Part shown: piece after piece, positions 1 to 11,905 of the stretch | Layout of the letters: each line of letters starts with the position of its first letter | Numbering within the stretch: the stretch's first letter is position 1 | Origin: Siphonodentalium dalli | Taxonomy: Eukaryota; Mollusca; Scaphopoda; Gadilida; Siphonodentaliidae | Assembly (NCBI GenBank): GCA_032622095.1 | Contig: CP136061.1 | Span: forward strand, 118,556,754 to 118,620,753 | Direction of reading: 5' to 3' | DNA: 64,000 nucleotides | The notes under the pieces: generated by a model | What the model was told of the DNA's origin: nothing | The model's database searches: none | What the model saw: the letters and a program-made list of their open reading frames with translations, nothing else | Position numbers and translations under genes: made by a program

Positions 1-622
1 TGTTATGTATCTCGGCTGACTTAAAGATGTATTTAGTGTTTCAGAGTAAATTTGAACCTCCAGTTACAACAACACCACCACCAAACAATCTAATTTAAAG
101 AAACATCATCCGAATGAACGCTCCTAAATTATTATTTCTTTGGCTTCGGGGGTAAAAAATATTTGATTCGTGTAGAGGAACCAAAACTCAGTGTTATTCT
201 CCAACACCTAGAATATTTGGCGGCCTAGCAAATATTCGACGAGGCGATGGACATATACTCTCGATACCAAATTGCTTTGAACATAATGTTGATATCTAAC
301 ACGTTTTGTTTTTAATTTGACACTATATTTGACAGTGGTTAGCATTATTTTTTAATCGATTCTGATTCTAAAGCGTCTGTTGAGGAAATGCTGTTGTTTA
401 TTGGAATTTGATGTCAGGGGGACCATCGAATCGGATTGAAAAATCGAAAAAAAAATTAAGAATGTAATAATAAAGATCAAAATTTATAAAATTGTTAAAG
501 AATTTAAGAAAAATATGATAAAAAATATCTGTTAAAGAATATAAGAAAAAATTATAACAATTATTATAGAATGTAAGGGGAAAACAAGATAAAATTGTTA
601 TTAAGCAAAGGGCCAATTTTGG
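1..622. other. AT-rich intergenic DNA with a degenerate tandem repeat
   Basis: No coding signal. At about 430-600 a unit near GTTAAAGAATGTAAGAAAAA repeats with drift, spaced by AT-rich sequence. The same unit recurs inside Y-type elements at 12.6, 31.1, 35.0, 45.7 and 63.8 kb, so this may be the worn interior of such an element. Confidence 0.4.
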
Positions 623-3600
623 GGGTGAAGTAAAAATTATCTGCTAAAGTTTTTTTCTCCACGGATTGTGATTATGGATGGTATGTTCTTCAATATCTAG
701 GTGGGTTGGAGTTCACACCCTTGAGCATTTCCTATAATCCAAGATGGCGTCCAACATACCGACGTGATACAAAATATCAACAAAGTCAGTTTAATCCTTT
801 TTGTTGCAGAGAATATCTTATAAAAAAAATTAAAATTCGACATTATTGGGATGCTATTACATTGCTCAACATTGTACACAGAAATGCGATACTCCAATAA
901 CAAGATGGCTGCTAAAATGGTGACCTGAATTGGAATTATAATTCTGCGTCTACTGTTTGGAACTAGTGGTAAATTGAGGTCTGTTTCATATTATTCATGT
1001 GCTACATTAACTGGACAGGGAAAAATGGTGTTCCTTTGTCTTCAGCTAATTCCAATCCCTAAAAATTAATATTTTAAAGACTGTCTGTAGAATGAAATTT
1101 CAACGAATACTCACTTTTGGTTTCTAGCCATATTTTAATGTGGAATGAACAGATCTGAAGGTGTTAAACAAGATGAAGAATTACATACAACGTGCAATCC
1201 CATTAGGGCCTGAAATGGTTATTATGGTTTATGATGGCAGTCAAAATGGCGGCAAATTTGTAGAACATTTTATATTTCGTCCTTTTTCGTTTACATGTCG
1301 TGGTTGCTACGTGGGGTTGGCTAATCTACATTGGAGACATATTACTTGCTATGTCTTTGGTCTCAGTTCATTCCAATCCCAAATCAATTTTATCTTGGTA
1401 TAACTTTCGTGTTTCTATCCATATTGCAATGTGAAACGAGCAGAGCGGGGGAAGTTAAGCACACGATATTGTTACCTATACAATTTAATCTCATTGGTGC
1501 ATGAAATGGTCACTTTAATATATCTTATCAGTACAAATGTCAGCAAATGTATAGAAAGTGTTAGATTGGTAACACACACTTGAACAATTTTATAGTAGCT
1601 AATGTGTCGCCCAACATGGCTGCGAAAATCAGTTTTTAGCCTTATAGACAGACTGAGACATTGATTGTGTTTATAAGCGGTGAGGCAAATATTGACGCTT
1701 CTTTAGAGAAGAAATCCAGTTCGCGCCTCTGTTCAGGAATTAAACCATCAAATAGGTCAAAGATTACGGATATATAAAAGTATTATGTTATTATCAACAT
1801 TATTAGTCGTGATATGATATATCGGAAACAAAGTTAAACCACATTCATTCAATCAATTAATTAGCAGTCAATTACCATTTTCTGGTAGCTTTCTTGTTTA
1901 TGCTAAATATATCGGAGAAATCCCTACTGAGTAACGCTATGTGGCTAATAATTGCCCATAGTTGAGTGTTTTCAGAACATTAAGATAGCGCCCAACATGG
2001 TCAGCCCATCAGAGGTATCTATCACCAACCCTAAAAGTAGAATCGATCGAATTTATGCTTCATTTGAAAGACATACGCTAGGAGTTTTTGTCTTGAATCT
2101 GAGCTATTGTTTATAGTTCTGGGGAGATTTATTTGCTTATCTAATCAATACGCATGTGCCTGTGCGCATGTGGTGTACTTGATCGGAAATATAATTTAGC
2201 ATAACCATGTTATCTATAATGGAGACTAGGTCCAAATGTGGTGTGTTAATTATTCCGACATTTTATATATCATTAAATGCAATAGCTCTGAAACCCATGT
2301 GCATTCATGTTGAACCTCCAAAGATGCCAGCCTTCTCCTGGTAAATATGTCTCTATCACGATCGTTGATAACCGGACGAGCACTATATCATTATTTAGAA
2401 ACATGTATATTTCACAAAGACGAAGGACTGAGGTCCAGATGTGAAAATAACAAAAGCTAGCTGTTATAGGCATCTGCCCTTAGAATAAAAAAAATATGTC
2501 ACAGAAGTGCATTCGCTCCTAAACCAAAATTATCATTCCGGTAATGTTGTTCCATCACAATTTATCGCTGAGCATTGAATATACTGCCTGAGTGGAGCTA
2601 ATAATTTGGTGCCAGCGTCACACGCCCTGTGTTCTAACCACAATTTCTTTAGCTCACCACAACTTGAGATTTACCATGGGTGAACTCATTCGGAGAAATT
2701 GCTGTCCTAACCTATTCCTGTGTATCTTCAAGTTTGTTCCACCGTGGCCTGAGTTTCTCCGCAAATATTGCTTACAAGCAACAATTATCTTGGGCATATT
2801 TTGAAATTTCACAACCACTAGGCGTCGGGAGTGTCCACATTTTGATATCTATTTCACTGAGTAGTCCAAATATGCACAATTCCGTGACTGCGTGAGAGCT
2901 TACCTATATTCAAACAACTCTGTGCTATGTTTCATCATCAGGTTGGCAATTAACCTCTTGCCAATATTTTGACCATACTTACTTTACGATCGGATAATTA
3001 GATGTGGTATATTCTACGTCAATTTATGTCTGGTTGCCAAGAGCTATATTTAAGAATATAACAATATATATGGGGAAGAAATTTACGTGTTCCAACTGTC
3101 GCTGAAATATCATTGGAGTCGGTTCATATAGTTAACGATACCCAGTGTATGCTGATATCTAAACTCACGCAAGGTTCAATGCTGTCATCTGAATGTGTGT
3201 GAGTGATATGTGAATGTCATTATAGCACCATAACATTGAACCGGCAGCCCAATGCATATTCATTTGATGACACAATGATTAAATTATTTCCCTGATCTAC
3301 TTGGGAGAGACAAAATATCTATGTTGTACAGCTTTTGGAACTTTGGAAATATCCATTTAAATTAGTCTGATACTTACTCATATCACTGCCCGGAAGACCA
3401 ATATGACAAAATGTCCATGTACATGGGGTCAAGCTTAACCACGTCAGTGTGCACCATCATATATCATCTGCATACACTCTCCACATAGCTGACATGACTG
3501 CACTAAATTACACAAGAATGTAGCTTGAATGAATGAAATATAGTCTCTGGTCTTCTACAATATACTACAATATACAAGTATATCTCATACCACTTGCGTA

Positions 3601-4256
3601 CTGTATAATTTTTAAATTCATAATGTCTTCTATTGTGTCCTTGTATGTATCTAATGCAGATTAGCCAACTCAATGTATCCTTCAGTCACGACATGTAAGC
3701 GCATAAGGACAAAATATATCATTTTCTTAACATTTGCTGCCATTTTGACTGCTTAATTCCTTCAAAATGTTCTATAAGATCACTATTTTAGAGGTTGCAA
3801 GTGGCTGAGACAACGGGAACAACATAGAGCAGTGGGCAAATGATCATATGATATGAATAATAAGAAAGCAAAGCAGAATCTACCACCAGTTGAACATTAG
3901 AAACGGATATAGGAGATATGAGTGAATAAAATTATATTTTTCCAATTCTGGTTGTCATTTTGACAGCCATCTTTCCTATGGAGTGCCAATTTTCCTACAA
4001 ACAGTAGTTTATTGTAATAGCATCTAAAGGATATATATATTTGTATACAGTTGATGAAATATGTTTTGCAACAAAAGAAATTAAACTGACTTAGTTCACA
4101 TTTTATACTGCGGCGGCCATGTTGGACGCCATCTTGGATTATAGGAAATGCTCAAGGGTGATAACTCCACACCACCTAGACATTGATGCACATACCGCCT
4201 AGAATCACAATCCATAGAGAGAAAAAACTTTAACAGAGAATGTTTACTTCATCCAT
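623..4256. repeat. Long imperfect fold-back structure, 3.6 kb
   Basis: The left arm (about 623-1370) matches the reverse complement of the right arm (about 3640-4256). Shared landmarks in order are GGATTGTGATT, TCTAGGTGG, CCCTTGAGCATTTCC with TATAATCCAAGATGGCGTCC, AAGTCAGTTTAAT, AAGATGGCT, and CTTACATGTCGTG near 1290 against its complement near 3690. Arms are diverged, with many single-base changes and indels, so the element is old. The middle (1.4-3.6 kb) has no recognisable gene. Confidence 0.75.
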
Positions 4257-4884
4257 ATTGCTCCCGGACGTTAAAGCATGTAAGAAAAATTTATTAAACA
4301 TTGTTAGGCCAATGCATTCTCGAGTATTATCGTCCTCAAAATATGAAACATTGAGACTCATCATTCTCCCAAAATTATATATAGTCCAGTGTAATTATGG
4401 TTTTACCTGGAATTATAATTACAATGATTTTTTCTGGGATAACTGAAATAACAAAAGACAATCTTGTAACCAAATTATAGACATTTAATAATTGAGACAA
4501 AAGGTTGTTTTATTCCAGTTTGTATAGATACATGTTGCATTATAACACAGCTTGTTATCCTTTACCACATTCTTCCATTCTGATTGGCTGATGGTGCGTC
4601 ATATGACGGGCCGCAAATCACTTGTTACCATCGAGGGAAACATTGCGAAGATTATTGACCGCTCAGTGACGACCAATAAACATAGAACTACGAAGTACTC
4701 AATGGGCAGATATTACCTCATGTGCACATCTCTCTGATCTATATATAAAAGAGTAGGAGCTGTCTGTGTGTCCGTTCGGATGTTTCTCCCAGAACCCCAG
4801 ACCGATTTAAACCATAGTTGGCGTGGTGACTCGGGGTACCTGACGGAGGTTATAACGGCTGAACAAATACCGTTGAACAAATAA
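4257..4884. other. Intergenic spacer
   Basis: No gene seen. A fragment resembling the Y palindrome (AGGCCAATGCATTCTCGAG) lies near 4306-4324; nothing else is recognisable. Confidence 0.3.
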
Positions 4885-5395
4885 TTAAAGGAATGGGCGG
4901 CGTTCGTTGCAGAAATTTTCATATTTGTTCAAATCGCCATCAACAGAAGGAATATTAAAATATATATAGTTTTGTTCATATTCCAAACATAATCAGCGCG
5001 TAAATAGTATATTGTCGTCAAGACGTACGATTGTGTACGTAAACAAGAGCCTGCTCGTGTTACAGAAGTTTTGCTTCTGTTTACATAACACAGCGCAATT
5101 ATATTGGTTAATCACACACAAATGATATAAACGCTCTTTATTATTTCCATATCAGAACTACATTAACAAATAACGCTCTTTGTGTTTACCATGTCCGAAT
5201 CTAAACAAACGCCAGGTTTTGTAAAGTGTTTTGCTTTTGTTTACATAACAAAGGAAATACTTTTGACAACATACTTCTGATTGGTATAAGAACAAAATCT
5301 GTCTATATTTTACTAGTATTTCTGTTTATGGCGGTTTTTGACGGAGGTGAATATTTTAACAGCACACCCACCACCAACACCGCCCGTATCTTTAA
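4885..5395 (-). mobile_element. M-family MITE, copy 1 (TTAA-bounded)
   Basis: 511 bp between TTAA at 4885-4888 and 5392-5395, antisense to the copies at 10917 and 43170. The ends after TTAA read AGGAATGGGCGGCGTT and, complemented, AGATACGGGCGGTGTT, a 15-16 bp imperfect terminal inverted repeat. The interior has no transposase, so it is non-autonomous. Diagnostic interior words are AACGCTCTTTAT (5130) and the polypurine-free GTAAACAAGAGCCTGCTCGT segment (5038). Confidence 0.8.
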
Positions 5396-5452
5396 ACATT
5401 ATTATGTAGTTCATATCTACTGCAGACAATTGCACACACGATGCCCATGTGT

Positions 5453-7570
5453 AGTGTGGTCGTGGGAGAGTTGAACCCAGAAGAAATAGGATACAAGCTG
5501 AATTTGGTGTCATTCGAGGCGGCAAATCACCAGGAACAACATATCCAAAATCCGCAAAAATCAGCTCATGGGAAAAATCAGGATCCAAGATGGCGTCCGT
5601 AATGTCTGTTGTTATCTTAAAATACTTAATTTCTGCGGTAGGTGCTCCAATTAATGCCAAATTCGGATTAAATTGAAACATTCACAAAGAATGCTTAGTC
5701 GTAAACCATATCTGTAGAATGTCTTTCCCAAAATTGCTGCCAACATTAACAAAATCGAATGACATTTACATTTTGTGTAAAATTGAATAGCTAGTCCTGT
5801 ATGGGTGAACAAACGCTCGAATTATGCGACGAACGAAAAACTATTGCAGTGTATAAGAGAAACTTTTGATTAGAGATGTACGAATTATCTCTAATGTATT
5901 GGGCGCCCAGAAACGGAAAAATAACGCAGTTTTTTCTGCACTGCTTATCTTGAATCGTATGATATATGTGTAACATATAAATGGGATTTAGTGTAGAGGT
6001 GTATTGACTATGCGACCTTTTTCTAGAAGCAGAAATATGTGTACTCGGAGCAGTCTCACGAATGTGACCGATCATAATTTATTTTGATAACTACCGCATA
6101 CAACCTTTCAAAATTAACTGATATAAATTGGTATGAAAGATATTCATATAGTACTGGGTAAAATGCGTATATTCTATTGTCCATGTCTCAAAATAGTAGT
6201 CGTAGTTGCATCAGATCAAGTGATAAAACACGAATATTCGCTTTTATCACAAGAATGCATGGTGGTATACCATGAACTAAATTTGTTAAAACACAAAGGA
6301 TTACTATAGACTATCTTCAACTAATTCTAAACTTGACCAAAATTGCCTACATACTCTGTGACAGAGACTGTGTTTATACCTGGAAATGATATTTTGTTGA
6401 ATTCACCAAGGCCACATCTGCGCGAAACTTATTACGTTTTCTTAAACCGCATTCCGTTTAATTATTCTCCCTAATGTTAAACATAGCTGCTGCACACAGA
6501 ACCACAACTAACACTATTGCGTGAATGTTCAACGTTGAAATAACATCTTAACCGGTGATAACCTGATATTTAGCACGATTACGTTGATAGTAATGGTAAG
6601 ATATTTTCAAACAAAAATATACTGAAAACTAATAGTGCGCATTGCGTGGCAGCATATTCCAGGTGGAAAGTGGCGACTGAAGTAATTTAAACAAAATTGT
6701 TTACTAAGAAACCGGTTTTGTAGCAGCATGAAAATTAGTCTTACATGCAATGTACGATGTACCGTCTATTTGACGCGGTGAGATGCGGTGCTAATATATT
6801 GAAGATATGAGTGTTTCTTTACAGTATAATAAGCATTGCGACATATGTGTATGGTTTATTATCACCGGGAGTGTTGACAATTCCGGAAATAGAACTATTA
6901 TTTATACCGCTAGAGTGTGCACTTAAATTCCGGCGTTATCTTCAATAATTAATCATTATGTCGAATGAAACTACCATGCACTGTGAGGTGAAACATTAGT
7001 TCGTTTTTTGCATGTCCGAAATTATTATTTTTGGCCCGACAGTTGGATGTTGGATAAACAGAACACCCAAACTTTAAAGACGTAAATCGTTGGGGGTTTG
7101 ACTTGCGGTGCAGTGGCCGATAAATCATTCAAATTGATCTGTTTTAATGATGTGTGTACACCTTTATAGATATTTAGCAACCGACTCTATATTACCAATA
7201 CGTATTTCACTCCCATGTGCTTACCCAATATGTTGCTTTCTTCATGGTATGGATTGGAGTTGCGGCCATTTTGACAGCCATTTCAATGCCACGATTGTAT
7301 AATTTTCTGTCCGTGTCACTCTATTCGCTTCCGTACTATCATTTAACACAAACTGTTATAACGGCGTAATTCCGATGCCAACATATATCGTATAATGACT
7401 TATTTAGAGAACTGAAGTAGTATTGACAACCATGTTGAACGCCATCTTGGATAACAAAGTTTCCCCACAGCGGATTTTTGCGGATTTTGGATATGTTGTT
7501 CCTGAACCTTTTCAGCATCGAATGACACTAAAATCAGCTTGTGTCCAATTTCTTACGGGTTGATCCCCAA
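5453..7570. repeat. Fold-back structure, 2.1 kb, short arms
   Basis: About 120-150 bp near 5453-5600 reappears inverted near 7420-7570. Shared words are CAGGAACAACATATCCAAAA, TCCGCAAAAATC, TCCAAGATGGCGT and, outermost, CGACCACACTA. The interior has no gene; an open frame crossing the left arm on the minus strand looks fortuitous. The AAGATGGCGTCC word is shared with the fold-back at 623-4256, so the two may be related. Confidence 0.6.
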
Positions 7571-7679
7571 ATTCTGCTTCAACGACCACACTATACGTTA
7601 CAGATACGTTCAAATCGCCGCTTTTTGCGGTATTGATAATTTCCTCTCGGCAATACGTTCCCACAAGCACAACCTTATG

Positions 7680-8010
7680 TGGCGTGACAAAGAAAGCGTT
7701 TGATCGCGTATGGCATGACGGGCTCATCTATAAATTGTCTCAAAAAGGTGTAACGGGTGCTATGCTCAGAGTAATTTCAAACATGTACTCAGATGTACAG
7801 AGCCATGTTCTCTGTAATGGGGTAACATTGGGAGTCTTCGCGGTTGAGCAAGGAACAAAGCAAGGAGTGATAATGTCGCCCTTCTTGTATCTTGTCTTTA
7901 TTGGTGAACTTGTGGCATCCCTGTCAGATTCGCGTGATGGCGTTCACGTTAGCTCTATTTCATGTTCGTCCCATACGACGGCTGATGACATAACTATTCT
8001 CCCATTCACA
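7680..8010 (+). pseudogene. Non-LTR retrotransposon reverse-transcriptase fragment
   Basis: The frame open from 7633 to 8106 includes KAFDRVWHDGLIYKL (RT block with the first catalytic Asp in AFDxVW), a QGTKQGVIMSPFLYLVF segment corresponding to the RQGxxLSPxL block, and TADDITIL, which corresponds to the YADD catalytic box with the Tyr lost. This order is typical of Jockey/CR1/L2-like elements. Only about 110 residues of the palm remain, with no endonuclease, no upstream RT blocks and no 3' end, so it is a dead fragment. The exact clade cannot be told by eye. Confidence 0.8.
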
Positions 8011-8995
8011 GACGGAGATCTCTTAGACTCTTCTTTCCCCAATACCGCATTTTTCCGCCGTTCAAATTTGGAGTCAGTTTCACGAAACATGAGTGAATTC
8101 CAGTGACATTCATTACATGACATGACCAATTAAATGCTATTTGTTCAACACAAAAATGTTTTAGGAGGAAAGATAAAATAAGTTACACAATTAAACATTC
8201 GTTCTTATACAGGGGGGATTTCCGACACGTATGCTGGGGGTGGTGGGTGTCAAAATAAGCCCAAAGCAATTTTTTCCGTGACAAATGTTTTTTTCCCTTC
8301 ACACCTTTTATTGGATTTTTACTAGTTTGTACTGGTTTATAACACTAATAAATCAATAATAAGGAACTGCAGCAACACTAAACACGCTAGGGCCATTGGA
8401 TTTTGGTTTGTGCCTCTTTAGGACAAGGGAAAGTATTCTTAATGCAGCTGAATCGCCCATGCAGTATTCTATGTAATTAACATCAAATCAGGATAACTTT
8501 AAAGAAATAAATTTAATTCCAAATCTGGTCAAACATGGACATTAAACACTGATGTATACACTGATGTATAAAGAAAACAGCATGTAACATACCTAGACTT
8601 GTGAGTGGATAACACAATTATCTCATATGTGACAAAAGAGATAGAAAATGGTAATAATTGTTGTCATGAATGAGTTAATACGGGTTTCTACTAAAAGTGT
8701 AGGTTTGTTTTTTATTATATGCTTTACTCTCACATGCTACACTTGAGCAGACCAATAGAAATACTGCCTTTTCTGAACTCATACAAGATTCCTGAATTCA
8801 TACAAGATAAACTGTGAACGTTATAAAATTCCTAACCAATCCCGACCAATCTGAATCAATTGGAATCAATCGTAAAATTAACTTTCTTTCATTTCCCATT
8901 GGTGCTCCTGGGTGCTCTAGTGTATTTCTATGTGTGCGATAAACATGTTTTAGTAATGTCAAATGAGTCTGAGTGGCACGTAGCATATAATAATT
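8011..8995. other. Intergenic DNA, nothing recognised
   Basis: AT-rich with no coding or RNA-gene signal. A G-rich patch near 8215-8260 (GGGGGTGGTGGGTGTCAAAA) resembles 9772-9790. Confidence 0.4.
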
Positions 8996-8998
8996 TAA

Positions 8999-9112
8999 CA
9001 TATCTGATAAAATACAATCACATATCTGATGTAGAACAATGTCACCTATCTGGTGTAAAACAAAATCACCTATCTGGTGTAGAGCAATATCACCTACCTG
9101 GTGTACAGACAT
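8999..9112 (+). repeat. 24-bp minisatellite
   Basis: Four to five 24-bp units close to ATCACCTATCTGGTGTAGAA. Each unit contains the small palindrome CACCTATCTGGTG. Because 24 is a multiple of three, both strands stay open and give repetitive peptides (HLSGVEQY-like and VLHQIGDI-like); this is a by-product of the repeat. Confidence 0.85.
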
Positions 9113-9448
9113 AATATCTTTATAAATTTACATAACAAAGTAACAAAACACCAAAAAGGTCTCTAAAAAGGACTACCACACACATTTTGGCACTAAAACA
9201 GTGACTATTAATTATGATTAACCGTGCGCGCTGTGTCAGTGACCGGTTACCCACTCAGGCATAGCTGCTATTCACAATATCAATAAAGCTGCTTAATAGG
9301 TTTCGTGACGATAAGGAAATTGAATGCAACCTGGACACAATACAATGAATTCAGTTTAGCAATAAAATGTTCGATGGTATATAAATATTAGAACGTCAGT
9401 TTGTCTATAAATGTTCGATATAATATAATAGTTAGAGCATATCTTGTC

Positions 9449-9551
9449 GTTGACTACGCGAATGTAGTGGCCAGTGGGAATGGTGTAGTTCACTCGCCTT
9501 CAGCCCATGAACTACACCCTTCTCACTGGCCACTACATTCGCGTAGTCAAC
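9449..9551. repeat. Near-perfect 103-bp hairpin
   Basis: GTTGACTACGCGAATGTAGT runs inward on the left and its exact complement closes the right end. Arms are about 44 bp with very few mismatches, around a 15-base loop (9493-9507). It is much less diverged than most inverted repeats here, so it is recent or maintained. No matching second copy was seen in the window. Confidence 0.9.
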
Positions 9552-9559
9552 TCAAAGCT

Positions 9560-9999
9560 ATGCTATATTCATATACTAAGCTTTAAAATAAATTGACTGC
9601 AGAGCTGTGGAAATATGATATTTAACAAAAACGATTAAAAATCCACTGCAGTCAAGAATATATATACTGCTAGAGACCAGTCCTGCTGTCCATTACTAGA
9701 TTCACTGAATCTCAATGTGGGAGGTTTGGTCCTGGTTTTCTTTGTGTGTTTGTGTTTTGCGTTCCATAAGGGGGTGGGTGTCAAAATATGGCTGGAAAAA
9801 ACTTTATGAAATGGGAAAAAAATGGGGTCGGTGGTGGGTGGGTCCAAAAAGTTGTCATCGGCAAAAAAGTAGCATACGTGTCTGGAATTTTTTTCCGACC
9901 CCCCCCCCCCCCTGTTCTTGTGGGGGAAAGAGTAGAGATCAAGTTGATTTTCTTCACCGTTACTTTTGGAAATTCCTTCACTATTGTTTAATCTACATA
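9560..9999. other. Intergenic DNA with G-rich and C-run tracts
   Basis: Contains G-rich sequence (9772-9845) and a run of 14 C at 9899-9912. No gene seen; open frames here follow the low-complexity composition. Confidence 0.4.
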
Positions 10000-10774
10000 T
10001 CAGTGCTCACAGTGTTCAACCGGCTCGCGGCCTATCAATGCAAACAGAATGTCTATATCAGTGTTCCAATGCTGCACACAGCCATTATAGGCCTATCAAT
10101 GTTTGGGTTTTTCTGTCAATTTCGAAGAACCGCAATCACAAATTGCCCGAATATTGTGAAATAAAAGATTTTTTTTAGTAAAAATGTAGCAATGTTCTAA
10201 AACAAATATCCACATAAACTTTATACATAAAATAATTCATAGAAAAAATGCATTTCCTGCACGTTGTCATATAAGCTCTAGTTGAATTCGGGGAAGAGAT
10301 AGACCAACTTTAAAATTTCAGAACCAGTCAATGTTCAATTATAGCCCATTTATAGAGTGCAACTTACAGTTTAGTTATCAATGGATGGTACCTGTAATGG
10401 TACCAAACGGGTTATATAAACCTTCCCATTATAATTTTATATCAATAATATTCGGTCAATTCGTGATAGTGATCCCTCGAAATTGACCTCAAAAATACAA
10501 TGATCGGCCTATATATGTATGTGGGAGTATAGTGGGACACTGATAGCCCGCGGTTTGCCGCGAGCCTGGTGAATTGTTCGGGAGCAATGATGCTCCCATG
10601 CAAACAATTTTACACACATGAGAACCATATGCATGGTGTTACAAATATTTCACATAAAAGGTTTTTTTTTTTAAATTTCGATCAAATTGCAGTAATGTTC
10701 TAAAAACAAAACCTAGCCATGCACATAATCTATATATATATATATACATAAAATAATTCACAGAAAAGATCATT

Positions 10775-10853
10775 TCCTGCACGGTGACATTTCCTGCATG
10801 GTGACATTGCATGGTGACATTTCCTGCATGGTGACAGTTCCTGCATGGTGACA
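10775..10853 (+). repeat. 17-18 bp minisatellite inside the middle unit
   Basis: Five imperfect copies of CATTTCCTGCATGGTGA, one shortened. The neighbouring units have a single copy (10248-10268, 11755-11775), so this is a local expansion. Confidence 0.8.
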
Positions 10854-10916
10854 GAAGCTCCAGTTGAGTTCAGGGAAGAGATAGACCATTTTAACGTTAC
10901 AGAATGTTTAGCCCGT

Positions 10917-11395
10917 TTAAAGATACGGGCGGTGTTGGCGGTGGGTATATGCTGTTAAAATATTCAACTCCGTCAAAAACCGCTATAAACAGAAATAATA
11001 GTAAAATATAGACAGATTTTGTTCTTATACTAATCAGAAATATGGCATAAACAGTATGTTATTGTCAAATGTGTTTCCTTTGTTATGTAAACAAACGCAA
11101 AAAAACGTTACAGAACATGGCTTTTGTTTAGATTCGGACATGGTAAACTTAAAGAGCGTTATTTGCTACTGTTTTCCTGATATGGAAATAATAAAGAGCG
11201 TTTATATAATGTGTGTGTGATTATAGAATTGAGCTGTGTTATGTAAACAGAAGCAAAATTTCTGTAACGCGAGCAGGCTCTTGTTCACGTACACAATCGT
11301 ACGTCTTGACGACAATATACTATTTACGCGCTGATTATGTTTGGCATATGAACAAATATGAATATTTCTACAACGAACGCCGCCCGTGCCTTTAA
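10917..11395 (+). mobile_element. M-family MITE, copy 2, with readable empty site
   Basis: 479 bp bounded by TTAA (10917-10920, 11392-11395). Starts AGATACGGGCGGTGTTGG and ends, complemented, AGGCACGGGCGGCGTT. It splits TAGCCC from AGAGTTCAAATTACAG; the third unit of the host array has TAGCCCATTTAAAGAGTGCA uninterrupted, which shows insertion at a single TTAA that was duplicated. No transposase, so mobilised in trans. TTAA duplication fits piggyBac-type transposases. Confidence 0.88.
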
Positions 11396-11905
11396 AGAGT
11401 TCAAATTACAGTTTAATTATCAAAGGGTGGTACATGAAATGGTACCAAACAGGTTACATAAACCTTCCCATTATAAATTTATTTCAACAAAAATATTCGT
11501 GATTGTGATTCCTCGAAATTGACCAAAAACACTGATATATAGGAATATGTGGGAAACTGATAGGCCGTTGTTTAAACTTCAACTGATAGGCCGCGAGCCG
11601 GTTTGACAGTGTGAGCTCTGATATTCCCAAAACAACACACATGGGAAATATTCCGCATAAAAGGGTTTTAAAAGATAAATTTTCAATCAAAATGTAGTAA
11701 TGTTCTAAAAAATAGCCACTTAGGCTATATATAAAATAATTCATAGAAATTTGTTTTCCTGTATATATGCATGGCGACAGAAGCTCAAGTTTAGTTCAGG
11801 GCAGAGATATACCATCTTTAACATTTCAGAACGAGTCAACGTTCCCATTATAGCCCATTTAAAGAGTGCAAATTACAGTTTATTTATCAAAGGGTGGTAC
11901 CTGTG

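Larger units (their letters stand above)
10000..11905 (+). repeat. Array of three diverged repeat units plus an inverted part-unit
   Basis: Direct units start near 10161, 10655 and 11650. Each runs AATGTTCTAAAA, ATAAAATAATTCA, CATTTCCTGCA-like, AGAAGCTC, GGGAAGAGATAGACC, TAGCCCATTT, AATTACAGTTT, GGTGGTACCTG. The first two units continue into CCTCGAAATTGACC and a CGCGAGCC block. About 10000-10160 is an inverted copy of the 11500-11630 end. An M-family MITE interrupts the middle unit; the same site is unoccupied in the third (TTAA at 11859-11862). No coding potential. Confidence 0.8.

Noticed and set aside
5313-5681. 122-codon frame on the minus strand
   Set aside because: It runs across the end of an M element and a fold-back arm, has no recognisable domain and no plausible splice context. 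Length is within chance for repeats.
8999-9112. CRISPR-like array
   Set aside because: The units are contiguous without unique spacers, and the DNA is animal.
8798-9114. Repetitive 84- and 104-codon frames on both strands
   Set aside because: Both arise from the 24-bp minisatellite; a real gene would not be open on both strands for this reason.
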